Of a stretch of 62,308 nucleotides of DNA, positions 17,976 through 25,990 are shown in pieces. How positions within the stretch are numbered: the stretch's first letter is position 1; each line of letters starts with the position of its first letter. The notes below the pieces were generated by a model that was not told where the DNA came from, did no database searches, and saw only the letters and a list, made by a program, of their open reading frames with translations. This DNA comes from Streptomyces sp. CB01249 (GTDB lineage Bacteria > Actinomycetota > Actinomycetes > Streptomycetales > Streptomycetaceae), in assembly GCF_001905735.1 (NCBI RefSeq), contig NZ_LISW01000003.1, positions 1-62,308 of the forward strand. The letters are read 5' to 3'. The position numbers and the translations under genes were made by a program.

Positions 17976-18188
17976 TCAGCCCGCCGCGTCCGCCTGAAGG
18001 CTCATCGGGCCGTAGATCTTCGTCCCGTCGTCGAAGAGCGTGACCTGGTCCGCCCCGCCGTCCAGGAGTTCCTTCCAGTACTCACCGATCCAGGACTCCG
18101 CGTCGCCCTGGGTCGTGAACTCCTCCGGCCGCAGGGCCGGCTCCGTCTCCGTACCGTCGGACTTCTCGAACCGCCACGTCCACGCCAT
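17976..18188 (-). CDS. Small conserved acidic protein
   Basis: This 70-residue protein begins MAWTWRFEKSDG and contains ESWIGEYWKELLDGGADQV and LFDDGTKIYGPMSL. It is rich in Trp, Asp and Glu, soluble, with no membrane segment. The pattern (beta-rich start, central helix, DDG..I.GPM end) looks like a compact alpha/beta domain conserved in Streptomyces, but I know no function. The start is the only ATG that gives a compact protein. It is divergent from the cobU-fusion gene, with 106 bp between them. Confidence 0.75.
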   Translation of the reverse strand: MAWTWRFEKSDGTETEPALRPEEFTTQGDAESWIGEYWKELLDGGADQVTLFDDGTKIYGPMSLQADAAG

Positions 18189-18294
18189 GTGCGCCTCCCG
18201 GTAAGTCGTTCCCGTCGGCAGCCTAGAGCCTGCGGAGCGGATCTTCGAGAGCCCACGTCGCGCACCGTGCGCGGTGACGCGGGAGGATCGGAGC

Positions 18295-19500
18295 GTGGAA
18301 CTGACCCTGCTCGGCACCGGAGCCCCCGACGGGCTGCCGCGGCCCGACTGCCCCTGCGCCGCCTGCGCCCTCGCCCGCGGAGCCGGCAGCCGGGCCGCGA
18401 CCGCTCTCCTGGTCGACGACGCGCTGCTGCTCGACCTCACGCCCGGGGCGGTGTTCGCCGCCGCCCGCGCCGGCCGCTCGCTCACCGGCGTACGCCAGGT
18501 CCTGCTGACCCACCCCCACGACGGGCCCGCCGTCGAGCTGCCCGTCGGGCTCCCCCCGGCGGGCCGGGTCCCGGACGGGCGGGTGCTGACGCTGATCAGC
18601 GGCCACCGGGTGCGGGCGGTGCCGATGGACGCGCCCGGCACGGGGTACGAGGTGACCTCGCCGGAGGGCGCCCGGCTGCTGTACCTCCCGCCGGGCGGCG
18701 CACCGGCAGGGCTGACCGGCCCGGTGGCGCAGCCGTACGACCTGGTCGCCGCGGACGTCGTCGGGCGGCCCGACGCCGTGGCGCGGCTGCGGTCCGTCGA
18801 GGCGATCGGGCCCGCCACCGAGCTGATCGCCGTCCATCTGGGCCACGACGCGCCGCCCGCCCCCGAGCTGGAACGGCGGCTCGCCGCGGCCGGGGCCCGG
18901 GCGGTGCCGGACGGCACGACGCTGGCGGTCGGCGGCTTCCGCGCCCCGGCCCCGGCACTCCCCCGGCGCACCCTGGTCACCGGCGGCGCCCGTTCCGGGA
19001 AGTCCGTCGAGGCGGAACGGCGCCTGGAGACGTATCCGGAGGTCGTGTACGTGGCGACGGGCGGCGCCCGGGACGGGGACGCGGACTGGGCGGCCCGGGT
19101 CGGGCTGCACCGGGAGCGCCGGCCGGCCGCCTGGCGCACCGAGGAGACCTGTGAGCTCGCGGAGATGCTGTCCTCGGACGGGCCGCCCCTGCTCGTCGAC
19201 TGCCTGTCGCTGTGGCTGACGGACGCGATGGACCGGGTGGACGCCTGGGACGACGCGGCGTGGGCGGAGGGCGGCGAGCGGGCGCTGCGGGACAGGACGG
19301 CGGAGCTGGTCGCGGCGGTGCGCGGGACGCGGCGCACGGTGGTCCTGGTGACCAACGAGACCGGCTCCGGGGTGGTGCCCGCGACGGCGGCCGGGCGGCG
19401 CTTCCGGGACGAGCTGGGCCGGCTGAACGCGGCGGTGGCCGGGGAGTGCGAGCAGGTGCTGCTGGTGGTGGCGGGCCAGGTGCTGCCGCTGCGCGGCTGA
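18295..19500 (+). CDS. cobU: CobU-type adenosylcobinamide kinase/guanylyltransferase with N-terminal MBL-like domain
   Basis: This 401-residue protein starts at GTG 18295 behind GGGAGG; a GTG 7 codons upstream is also in frame. The C-terminal ~170 residues are CobU: P-loop VTGGARSGKS (about residues 229-238), then VYVATGG, LLVDCLSLWLTD and LVTNETGSGVVP. CobU phosphorylates adenosylcobinamide and transfers GMP in nucleotide-loop assembly of cobalamin. The N-terminal ~220 residues resemble a metallo-beta-lactamase fold (LLGTGAPDGLPRPDCPC), but the metal motif reads HPHDGP instead of HxHxDH, so metal binding is doubtful. cobT follows 128 bp downstream and cobS lies 4.6 kb away. Confidence 0.93.
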   Translation: MELTLLGTGAPDGLPRPDCPCAACALARGAGSRAATALLVDDALLLDLTPGAVFAAARAGRSLTGVRQVLLTHPHDGPAVELPVGLPPAGRVPDGRVLTLISGHRVRAVPMDAPGTGYEVTSPEGARLLYLPPGGAPAGLTGPVAQPYDLVAADVVGRPDAVARLRSVEAIGPATELIAVHLGHDAPPAPELERRLAAAGARAVPDGTTLAVGGFRAPAPALPRRTLVTGGARSGKSVEAERRLETYPEVVYVATGGARDGDADWAARVGLHRERRPAAWRTEETCELAEMLSSDGPPLLVDCLSLWLTDAMDRVDAWDDAAWAEGGERALRDRTAELVAAVRGTRRTVVLVTNETGSGVVPATAAGRRFRDELGRLNAAVAGECEQVLLVVAGQVLPLRG

Positions 19501-19628
19501 GGGGGCGGGGGCCCGGGCGCGGGACCGTACCGGGCGGGCCCGGAAAACGTGACGGGTACTGTTCCGCAGGGAGCCCGCCGCCGGGCTCCCCGGACCACTC
19601 CCCGTATCGACCCGCGAGGCAGACCCCC

Positions 19629-20717
19629 GTGAATCTGGACGACTTCTCCGACCTGATCGAGCGCCCCGACGGGGGCGTACGGCGCGATGCCGAGGAACGC
19701 CGGGAGCGGCTCATCGTGCCCCCGGGCGCCCTCGGCCGTCTGGACGAGCTGGGCGAGTGGCTGTCGATCGCGCAGCAGTCCGCGCCGGTGCGGACGATCG
19801 AGCAGCCGCGCGTGGTGCTGTTCGCGGGTGACCACGGGGTGGCCGGACTCGACGTGTCCGGCCGTGCGGCCTCCACCGCGCACGAGCTGGTCCGGGCCAC
19901 GCTGGACGGTGCGACCCCGCTGGCGGTCCTGGCCCGCCGGTTCTCGGTGCCGGTGCGGATCGTGGACGCCGGACTCGACTGCGACCCGGAACTGCTGCCG
20001 GAGGCCGTCGTACGGACCCGGGTGCGGCGCGGCAGCGGCCGGATCGACATCGAGGACGCGCTGACGGCCGAGGAGGCCGAGGCCGCGGTGCGGCTCGGGA
20101 TCGCGGTGGCCGACGAGGAGGCCGACTCGGGCACCGATCTGGTGGTGCTCGGCGATCTCAGCGTGGGCGGTACGACGGCGGCGGCCACGCTGATCGCGGC
20201 GCTGTGCGGCACGGACGCCTCGGTGGTGACCGGGCGCGGTGGTGCCGGGATCGACGACCTGGCGTGGATGCGCAAGTGCGCGACGATCCGTGACGCGCTG
20301 CGCCGGGCCCGGCCGGTCCTGGGCGACCAGCTGGCGCTGCTGGCCACCGTGGGCGGGGCGGACCTGGCGGCGATGACCGGCTTCCTGCTCCAGTGCGCGG
20401 TGCGGCGGCTGCCCGTGGTCCTGGACGGGGTGGTCGGCGCGGCGGCGGCGCTGGTCGGCCAGCGGGCCGCGTTCCGGGCGCCGGACTGGTGGCTGGCGGG
20501 CCAGCTGAGCGGGGAGCCGGCGCAGGCGAAGGCCCTCGACCGGATGGCGCTCAACCCGCTGCTCGATCACGGCGTCATCGTGGGCGAGGGATGCGGGGCG
20601 CTGCTCGCCCTTCCCTTCGTCCAGGCCGCCGCCGCGCTGGCCGCCGAGCTGCCCGAGCGGGAGCCGGAGCCGGCGGAGGGCGGCGCGGACGAGGAGAAGG
20701 ACGAGCCGACGGACTGA
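19629..20717 (+). CDS. cobT: Nicotinate-nucleotide-dimethylbenzimidazole phosphoribosyltransferase CobT
   Basis: This 362-residue protein starts at GTG 19629. CobT forms alpha-ribazole 5'-phosphate from nicotinate mononucleotide and dimethylbenzimidazole. Family motifs are FAGDHGVAG (65-73), LGDLSVGGTT (174-183), VTGRGGAG (200-207), TGFLLQCAVRRLPVVLDG (250-267) and the active-site region LLDHGVIVGEGCGAL with catalytic Glu E320. The C-terminus has an acidic Pro/Glu-rich tail beyond the usual end. It probably shares a transcript with the cobU fusion. Confidence 0.97.
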   Translation: MNLDDFSDLIERPDGGVRRDAEERRERLIVPPGALGRLDELGEWLSIAQQSAPVRTIEQPRVVLFAGDHGVAGLDVSGRAASTAHELVRATLDGATPLAVLARRFSVPVRIVDAGLDCDPELLPEAVVRTRVRRGSGRIDIEDALTAEEAEAAVRLGIAVADEEADSGTDLVVLGDLSVGGTTAAATLIAALCGTDASVVTGRGGAGIDDLAWMRKCATIRDALRRARPVLGDQLALLATVGGADLAAMTGFLLQCAVRRLPVVLDGVVGAAAALVGQRAAFRAPDWWLAGQLSGEPAQAKALDRMALNPLLDHGVIVGEGCGALLALPFVQAAAALAAELPEREPEPAEGGADEEKDEPTD

Positions 20718-20814
20718 CGCCGGCCCCGCTCCGCGTCCGGCCGACACCGGCCGCGGAGCGCCCCCTCATGCAGCGCGATGCCCCATATGATCGCTTTTCA
20801 TGGGAGAGGTCGGT

Positions 20815-22626
20815 ATGACCGTCGAGGAGTCCGGGCGGGGTACCGTCCGCAGGGCCGGCACACCACGCTCGCGGCGCGGCGCCGCGTTCGCGATCTGGTA
20901 CCTGCGCGTGGTGTCGTTCCTCAACTTCCTCAGCGCCGTCTGGGTCACCTTCGGCCAGGACCTGCGCCGCCACAACACGGACGACTACTTCACCCCCTAT
21001 CTGCTCACGGCGGGCTTCTCCTCGGGGGTGGTGGCGCTCTTCCTGGCCGTGACGATGCGCCGCCGCAAGCGGGCCGCGTGGATCGCCAACCTGGCGCTCA
21101 GCGGGCTGACGCTGCTGCTGTCCGCCGCCCTGATCGTCTTCCCGGAGGTCCGCCGCTATCCGCAGAACTGGATCTCGCTGACGCTGTCCGCGGGCTTCGT
21201 GCTCTCGCTGCTGCTCGGCAGGCGCGAGTTCTACGCGAAGGGCGACCGGTCCAATCCGAAGCTGGCCGCGCTGGTGGCGGTGGGCGGGCTGCTGGTCACC
21301 TCGCTGATCGCGGCGGGCCTGGTCACGGTCACCAACACCGCGTACGACGAGTACCGCTCGACGTTCCTGGACCGCTGGGCGTACGGGGCGCTGCGGCTGG
21401 TGTCCGTCGCCGCGTCCGATTCGCGGTTCCCCGGGATCACCGCGCCGGGCTGGGTCAACGTCGCCATCAACATCCTGTCCACGCTGCTGCTCGTCGCGGT
21501 CGTCTGGGCGGCCTTCCGTTCCCGCCGGGCCGTCGACCCGATCACCGCGGAGGACGAGGAGGCGCTGCGGGCGCTGCTCGACAAGCACGGCGAGCGGGAC
21601 TCGCTGGGCTACTTCGCGCTGCGCCGCGAGAAGAGCGCGGTGTGGTCGCCGACCCGGAAGGCGGCCGTCGCCTACCGGGTGGTCGGCGGGGTGTCGCTGG
21701 CGTCCGGCGACCCGATCGGCGATCCGGAGGCCTGGCCGGGGGCGATCGTGCCGTGGCTGGCCGAGGCCCGCGAACACGGCTGGATCCCGGCCGTGATGGG
21801 CGCGGGTGAGGAGGCCGGCACGGTCTACGCGCGGCACGGCCTGGACGCCTTGGAGCTGGGCGACGAGGCGATCGTGGAGACGGCCGACTTCACCCTGGAG
21901 GGCCGCGCGATGCGGACCGTGCGCCAGGCGTACAACCGGGTGCGGCGGGCGGGTTACGAGGTGACGGTGCGCCGGCACGCGGAGATCCCGGAGGCCGAGA
22001 TGGCCGAGCTGGTGCGCCGGGCGGACGACTGGCGCGACGGGGCGACGGAGCGCGGATTCTCGATGGCGCTGGGCCGGCTCGGCGACCCGGCCGACGGGCA
22101 GTGCGTGATGCTGGAGTGCCGTGACGCCCCGTCCGACGACGGCGCCCCGGGCGAGCTGCGGGCCCTGCTGAGCTTCGTGCCGTGGGGCCCGAACGGCCTC
22201 TCGCTGGACCTGATGCGGCGTGACCGGGACTCCGAGAACGGGCTGATGGAGTTCATGGTCATCGAACTCCTGCAACGCGCCGGGAAGCTGGGCGTGACGC
22301 AGGTGTCGCTGAACTTCGCGATGTTCCGCTCGGTCTTCGAGCGCGGTTCGCGGCTGGGCGCCGGTCCGGTGCTCCGGATGTGGCGGTCGCTGCTCAGCTT
22401 CTTCTCGCGGTGGTGGCAGATCGAGTCGCTGTACCGGGCCAACGCGAAGTACCGCCCGATCTGGGAGCCCCGGTTCCTGCTCTTCGAGAAGAGCGCGGAC
22501 CTGCTGCGCATCGGGGTCGCGGCGGGCCGCGCGGAAGGCTTCCTGGAGGCGCCGGGCCTGCCCAAGTGGCTGCACCGTTCGCGGCTGGCCCGGGGCCGCG
22601 GCGTACCGCCGGGACCGCGTGGATGA
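20815..22626 (+). CDS. Phosphatidylglycerol lysyltransferase-like (DUF2156) membrane protein
   Basis: This 603-residue protein uses ATG 20815, which has GGAGAGG six bases upstream; ATG 20800 in frame is an alternative. About six transmembrane segments fill residues ~25-240. A cytosolic DUF2156/LPG-synthase C-terminal domain of the dual-GNAT type follows, with LGYFALRREKSAVWSP, VAYRVVGGVSLASGDPIGDP and ELRALLSFVPWGPNGLSLDL. Relatives such as MprF and LysX modify phosphatidylglycerol with an amino acid; substrate specificity is not visible here. The stop overlaps the next gene by 4 nt. Confidence 0.88.
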   Translation: MTVEESGRGTVRRAGTPRSRRGAAFAIWYLRVVSFLNFLSAVWVTFGQDLRRHNTDDYFTPYLLTAGFSSGVVALFLAVTMRRRKRAAWIANLALSGLTLLLSAALIVFPEVRRYPQNWISLTLSAGFVLSLLLGRREFYAKGDRSNPKLAALVAVGGLLVTSLIAAGLVTVTNTAYDEYRSTFLDRWAYGALRLVSVAASDSRFPGITAPGWVNVAINILSTLLLVAVVWAAFRSRRAVDPITAEDEEALRALLDKHGERDSLGYFALRREKSAVWSPTRKAAVAYRVVGGVSLASGDPIGDPEAWPGAIVPWLAEAREHGWIPAVMGAGEEAGTVYARHGLDALELGDEAIVETADFTLEGRAMRTVRQAYNRVRRAGYEVTVRRHAEIPEAEMAELVRRADDWRDGATERGFSMALGRLGDPADGQCVMLECRDAPSDDGAPGELRALLSFVPWGPNGLSLDLMRRDRDSENGLMEFMVIELLQRAGKLGVTQVSLNFAMFRSVFERGSRLGAGPVLRMWRSLLSFFSRWWQIESLYRANAKYRPIWEPRFLLFEKSADLLRIGVAAGRAEGFLEAPGLPKWLHRSRLARGRGVPPGPRG

Positions 22627-23333
22627 GAGCCGTACGCGCCCTGCGCCGGGCGGCCCGCCGGGAGTGGGGCCCGCTCCGGTCGGCCGTACGGGCGCCGCTC
22701 GCCGCCCGCGGTGTGCGGGCCGTGCCCCTGACCCTGGCGTCGGTGGCCCTGACGGGGCTGCTCCAGGTGGTGCAGAACCGGTCCTGGGGCTACGGCCCGG
22801 TGCAGACGCTGGGCGCGGTCCGGGCCGACGATCCGCTCTGGGCGGCCCTGCTGCGTACCCCGTTGTCGCTGTTCGTACCCGCGCTGGACCTTCCGGTGTG
22901 GGGCGCGCTGGCGCAGATGCTGGTGGTGTTCGGGGCGGCGGAGATCTGCCTCGGCCGGTGGCGGACGCTGCTGATCGCGTACGCGGCGACCCTGGCCGGG
23001 ACGATGTACGCGCGGATCGGCGTCGCGGCCGGGCCGGACGCCTTCCTCGGGCTGCCCGGGTCCGACGCGCGGATCGTGGACACCGGGCCCTCGGCGGCGG
23101 TCGTCGCGCTGGCGGTCTGCGTCTGCTGCGCGTACCGGGCGCGGGTCACCGGGGCGGTGGTGATCGTGGCGATGGTGGCCGAGGCCGTGCTGAAGGACAA
23201 CCTGGCGGGCCGGGAACACCTGGCGGCCATCGTGGCGGCGCTTCTGCTGTGCACCTCGCAGGCGTTGAGAGGCCGTCAGTGCTTGGAGGGCGGCAGCGGG
23301 ACCCGGTCCGGGGCCCCGCCGATCAGGTCCTGA
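22623..23333 (+). CDS. Rhomboid-like intramembrane protein
   Basis: This 236-residue protein has about six hydrophobic segments. It begins at ATG 22623, inside the stop of the lysyltransferase-like gene (ATGA). The segment DTGPSAAVVALAV (S157) and the later GREHLAAIVAALLL (H199) have the spacing and context of the rhomboid GxSx/His catalytic pair, so a rhomboid-like serine protease is plausible. Overall identity to classical rhomboids is low and the rhomboid WR motif is not evident. Its 3' end overlaps the convergent membrane-protein gene by 58 bp. Confidence 0.75.
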   Translation: MRAVRALRRAARREWGPLRSAVRAPLAARGVRAVPLTLASVALTGLLQVVQNRSWGYGPVQTLGAVRADDPLWAALLRTPLSLFVPALDLPVWGALAQMLVVFGAAEICLGRWRTLLIAYAATLAGTMYARIGVAAGPDAFLGLPGSDARIVDTGPSAAVVALAVCVCCAYRARVTGAVVIVAMVAEAVLKDNLAGREHLAAIVAALLLCTSQALRGRQCLEGGSGTRSGAPPIRS

Positions 23334-24037
23334 AACCTGCGGCGCGGGCCGACCCAGCGCACGTCGTGGTGGTAGGCCCGCAGCACCGCGCGGGAGCGGG
23401 CCCGGTGCCGGTTGCGGTAGAACCGGCGCGCCCACAGCGAGGTCGGCCGGGCCAGCCGGATCGCGCCGACCAGGGCCACGAAGGGGACCAGCGTGCCGAC
23501 CACCGCCATCCGCGCCTTGCCCTTGAAGAGGGTGATCAGCACGAAGCAGAAGTTGACGACGACGGTGAGCACGGCCCCCAGCCGGCCCTGCTGCTGATCG
23601 TCGCTCAGGTCGTTGACGCCCAGCGGGGAGAACCCGCCGAGGACCAGCAGCACCAGGGCCGCCGTGAGCACGACGACCTCCACGCTCCGGCGCCCCTCCT
23701 CGGTCCAGTACACGTCGTCCAGGTAGAGGATCAGGGCGAACTCGTCGAGCACCAGGCCCGCGCCGGCACCGAAGACGACCGCGCAGATCCCGGCCGTGAC
23801 CCCGTGCCGCCCGCTCGCCACCGCACCGAATCCGCCGACCACGCTCAGCACCACCCCGGGCACCACGTGGTGGATGTGGACCCCGCCGGGCGTGATGTTG
23901 CGGAACGGGCCCTTCCCGGCCCGGATCATCCGGGTGATGAGCCGGGTGATCGCGAACGTCAGCACGAAGGCGGTCAGGGCCAGGAGCAGGGGCAGCTTGC
24001 CCGGCTCCACGAAGTTCTGATTGAACCAGTGACCCAT
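23276..24037 (-). CDS. Multi-pass integral membrane protein, conserved in actinobacteria
   Basis: This 253-residue protein starts at ATG 24037 (MGHWFNQNFVEPGKLPLLL); an in-frame GTG lies five codons upstream. Around six transmembrane segments are visible (LPLLLALTAFVLTFAITRLI, VVPGVVLSVVGGFGAVA, VVVLTAALVLLVLGGF and others), with a conserved GGVHIHHVVPG motif and an acidic DEFALILYLDD stretch between helices. The His pair and Asp/Glu cluster could bind a metal; that is inference. The basic C-terminus is cytosolic. Function unknown. Confidence 0.85.
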   Translation of the reverse strand: MGHWFNQNFVEPGKLPLLLALTAFVLTFAITRLITRMIRAGKGPFRNITPGGVHIHHVVPGVVLSVVGGFGAVASGRHGVTAGICAVVFGAGAGLVLDEFALILYLDDVYWTEEGRRSVEVVVLTAALVLLVLGGFSPLGVNDLSDDQQQGRLGAVLTVVVNFCFVLITLFKGKARMAVVGTLVPFVALVGAIRLARPTSLWARRFYRNRHRARSRAVLRAYHHDVRWVGPRRRFQDLIGGAPDRVPLPPSKH

Positions 24038-24124
24038 GCCACGCACTCCCACTCGTCCGCCTTTGCCCCGTTATGCGGCATTCGGTCAATCTAGCGGCCG
24101 CCCCCACCGATTAGCCTGCGCGCC

Positions 24125-24904
24125 GTGACCTCCCTGAACAGCCACGGCCTGCGTTTCGCCTTCGGCACCCTGACCGTGCTCCCCGTCCGCGTCACCCGCT
24201 GGGACCGGGAGACCGCCCGGGCCGGGATGCTGTGCGCGCCCCTGGCCGGGCTGGTCGTCGGCGTCCTCGCGGCGGTTCCCGGCGGTCTGCTGCTGTGGGG
24301 CGGGGCGGGCCCGCTGCTCGCCGCGGTCGCCTCGGCCGCCGTGCCCGCGGCGCTCACCCGGGGCCTCCATCTGGACGGGCTCGCGGACACCGCCGACGGG
24401 CTGGGCAGCGGCAAGCCGGCCGAGGACGCGCTGCGGATCATGAAGCAGTCGGACATCGGCCCGTTCGGCGTGATCACCCTGCTCTTCGTGCTGCTGGCCC
24501 AGGTGGCGGCCCTTCAGCGGCTGTACGCGGAGGGCTGGGCGCAGGGCGCGGTGGCGGCCGTCGCCTCCGCCGTCGTCGCCCGGCTCGCGCTCACCCTGGC
24601 CTCCCGGCGCGGCGTCCCGGCGGCGCGCCCGGAGGGCCTGGGCGCGGCCGTCGCCGGTACGGTCCCGGCGGCCGGTGCCTGGGCGGTGGCGGTCGTGGTG
24701 GTGGCGGGGTGCGCGGGGGCGGGGGCGCTGCTGGGCGGGTACGGGGCGTTGCGGTACGCCCTGGCCGCCGTGGCCGCGCCGGTGGCGGCCGGGCTGCTGC
24801 TGCGCCACTGCGTGCGGCGGTTCGGCGGGGTGACCGGGGACGTGTTCGGGGCGCTGGCGGAGACGGCGGCGACGGTGGCGCTGGTGGGCCTGGCGCTGGG
24901 CTGA
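24125..24904 (+). CDS. cobS: Adenosylcobinamide-GDP ribazoletransferase CobS
   Basis: This 259-residue membrane protein starts at GTG 24125. CobS joins adenosylcobinamide-GDP with alpha-ribazole (phosphate) in the last steps of cobalamin assembly. The diagnostic acidic motif HLDGLADTADGLG (82-94) is present, followed by KQSDIGPFGVI, with five or more hydrophobic helices. It is separated from cobU-cobT by three membrane-protein genes but is part of the same pathway; CobT makes its ribazole substrate. Confidence 0.97.
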   Translation: MTSLNSHGLRFAFGTLTVLPVRVTRWDRETARAGMLCAPLAGLVVGVLAAVPGGLLLWGGAGPLLAAVASAAVPAALTRGLHLDGLADTADGLGSGKPAEDALRIMKQSDIGPFGVITLLFVLLAQVAALQRLYAEGWAQGAVAAVASAVVARLALTLASRRGVPAARPEGLGAAVAGTVPAAGAWAVAVVVVAGCAGAGALLGGYGALRYALAAVAAPVAAGLLLRHCVRRFGGVTGDVFGALAETAATVALVGLALG

Positions 24905-24913
24905 GGCGGCCCG

Positions 24914-25771
24914 TCAGCCCTTCGCGCAGGTCTCCCGCCCGGCGTCCAGCTCGTACTCCTTGCGCAGCGAGCTGAGCCGCAGCTTCCGGGACTGCGCGCA
25001 GAACTCCGCCGCCGGCAGCTCGTACTCCACGTGGAAGACCGCCTTGCCCGCCTTCACGAACGGGGTCAGCTCCTCGCACTCCTCGTACTGCGCGCACTGC
25101 TCGTTGACCGCGAAGTCGAAGTCCCCGACCAGTTCCGGGATCTGCGGGAGGTCGTTCTTGAGGCCGACGGACATGCCGTGGCGGTGGACCACGCGGGCGA
25201 TCAGGCGGTTGTAGCGCAGCTGGTCGGCGGCGGTCAGCGGGAAGCCGCTCTTGTTGCGGTAGCCGTCCATGTTGTCCGGTTCGACCGCGTCGAAGCCCTT
25301 CTTCGCGCACATCGCGATCCGGGTCTCCATCAGCGGTTCCAGGACCTCGGTGCGCCGGATGTCGAGCCAGCGCTCGCCCTTCCAGCCGTTGCCCTTCCCG
25401 AGCACGGCGGTGGGGAAACGGGCCGCGTCCGGACGGAAGTCCTCCCAGGCGCCGGTGGACAGGTAGCAGATGACCTTGCGGCCCTTGCGGTGCAGCTCGG
25501 CGACCTGGGCCGCCGTACGGTCGAAGCCGTCGATGTCGTACACCGGGGCGTCCACCGAGGTGTCGAGCTTCCCCGACAGCTGCCACTGCCAGTCCATGCC
25601 GGGCTCCGGCTGCCAGCGCGCCTGCGAGGGCCGCGCGGCGGCGGTTTCCTTCCCCGCCGGGGCCTTGCCGGGCTCCGAGGAGCAGCCCGTGAGCGTCGTG
25701 AGCAGCATCAGTGCGGTGACGGCGAGCACGCCGCGCGCCCCGCTCGTCCGTGCGGCCGTCCGGTCGCGCAT
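24914..25771 (-). CDS. GH114-type endo-alpha-1,4-polygalactosaminidase-like lipoprotein
   Basis: This 285-residue protein starts at ATG 25771 with a GGGGGGA ribosome site. A signal peptide ends in lipobox LTTLTGC (C30), so the protein is membrane-anchored outside the cell. The rest is a TIM-barrel of the TM1410/GH114 family: DWQWQLSGKLDTSVDAPVYD, KVICYLSTGAWEDFRPDA, GFDAVEPDNMDGY and VGLKNDLPQIPELV. The acidic residues in EPDNMD and the DFDFAVNEQC segment are probably in the active site. Relatives hydrolyse galactosaminogalactan or process exopolysaccharide. It is convergent with cobS, only 9 bp apart. Confidence 0.9.
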   Translation of the reverse strand: MRDRTAARTSGARGVLAVTALMLLTTLTGCSSEPGKAPAGKETAAARPSQARWQPEPGMDWQWQLSGKLDTSVDAPVYDIDGFDRTAAQVAELHRKGRKVICYLSTGAWEDFRPDAARFPTAVLGKGNGWKGERWLDIRRTEVLEPLMETRIAMCAKKGFDAVEPDNMDGYRNKSGFPLTAADQLRYNRLIARVVHRHGMSVGLKNDLPQIPELVGDFDFAVNEQCAQYEECEELTPFVKAGKAVFHVEYELPAAEFCAQSRKLRLSSLRKEYELDAGRETCAKG

Positions 25772-25990
25772 CGTCCCCCCAGGTCCGCCGGGACGATCTT
25801 CCCGGAAGCACCACCGTAACGACGTCCGCGCACCTCGCACGCACCGCCTACGGCCCGCCGCCGTGAGCGGGCAGCAAAGGCGCGCGTAGGCTCATTCCCG
25901 GCACATTGCGGCCGCGTCTACGATGCGCCGGGCACGGTCGGCCCACCCACTCGACCGAAAAGAACTCAACGGAAGCGAGATTTCACCACC

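Noticed and set aside
17976..20747. A 923-codon minus-strand frame opposite cobU and cobT
   Set aside because: Only its last 70 codons, from ATG 18188, look like a real protein; the rest mirrors the cob genes and is Arg/Pro/Ser-rich without domains.
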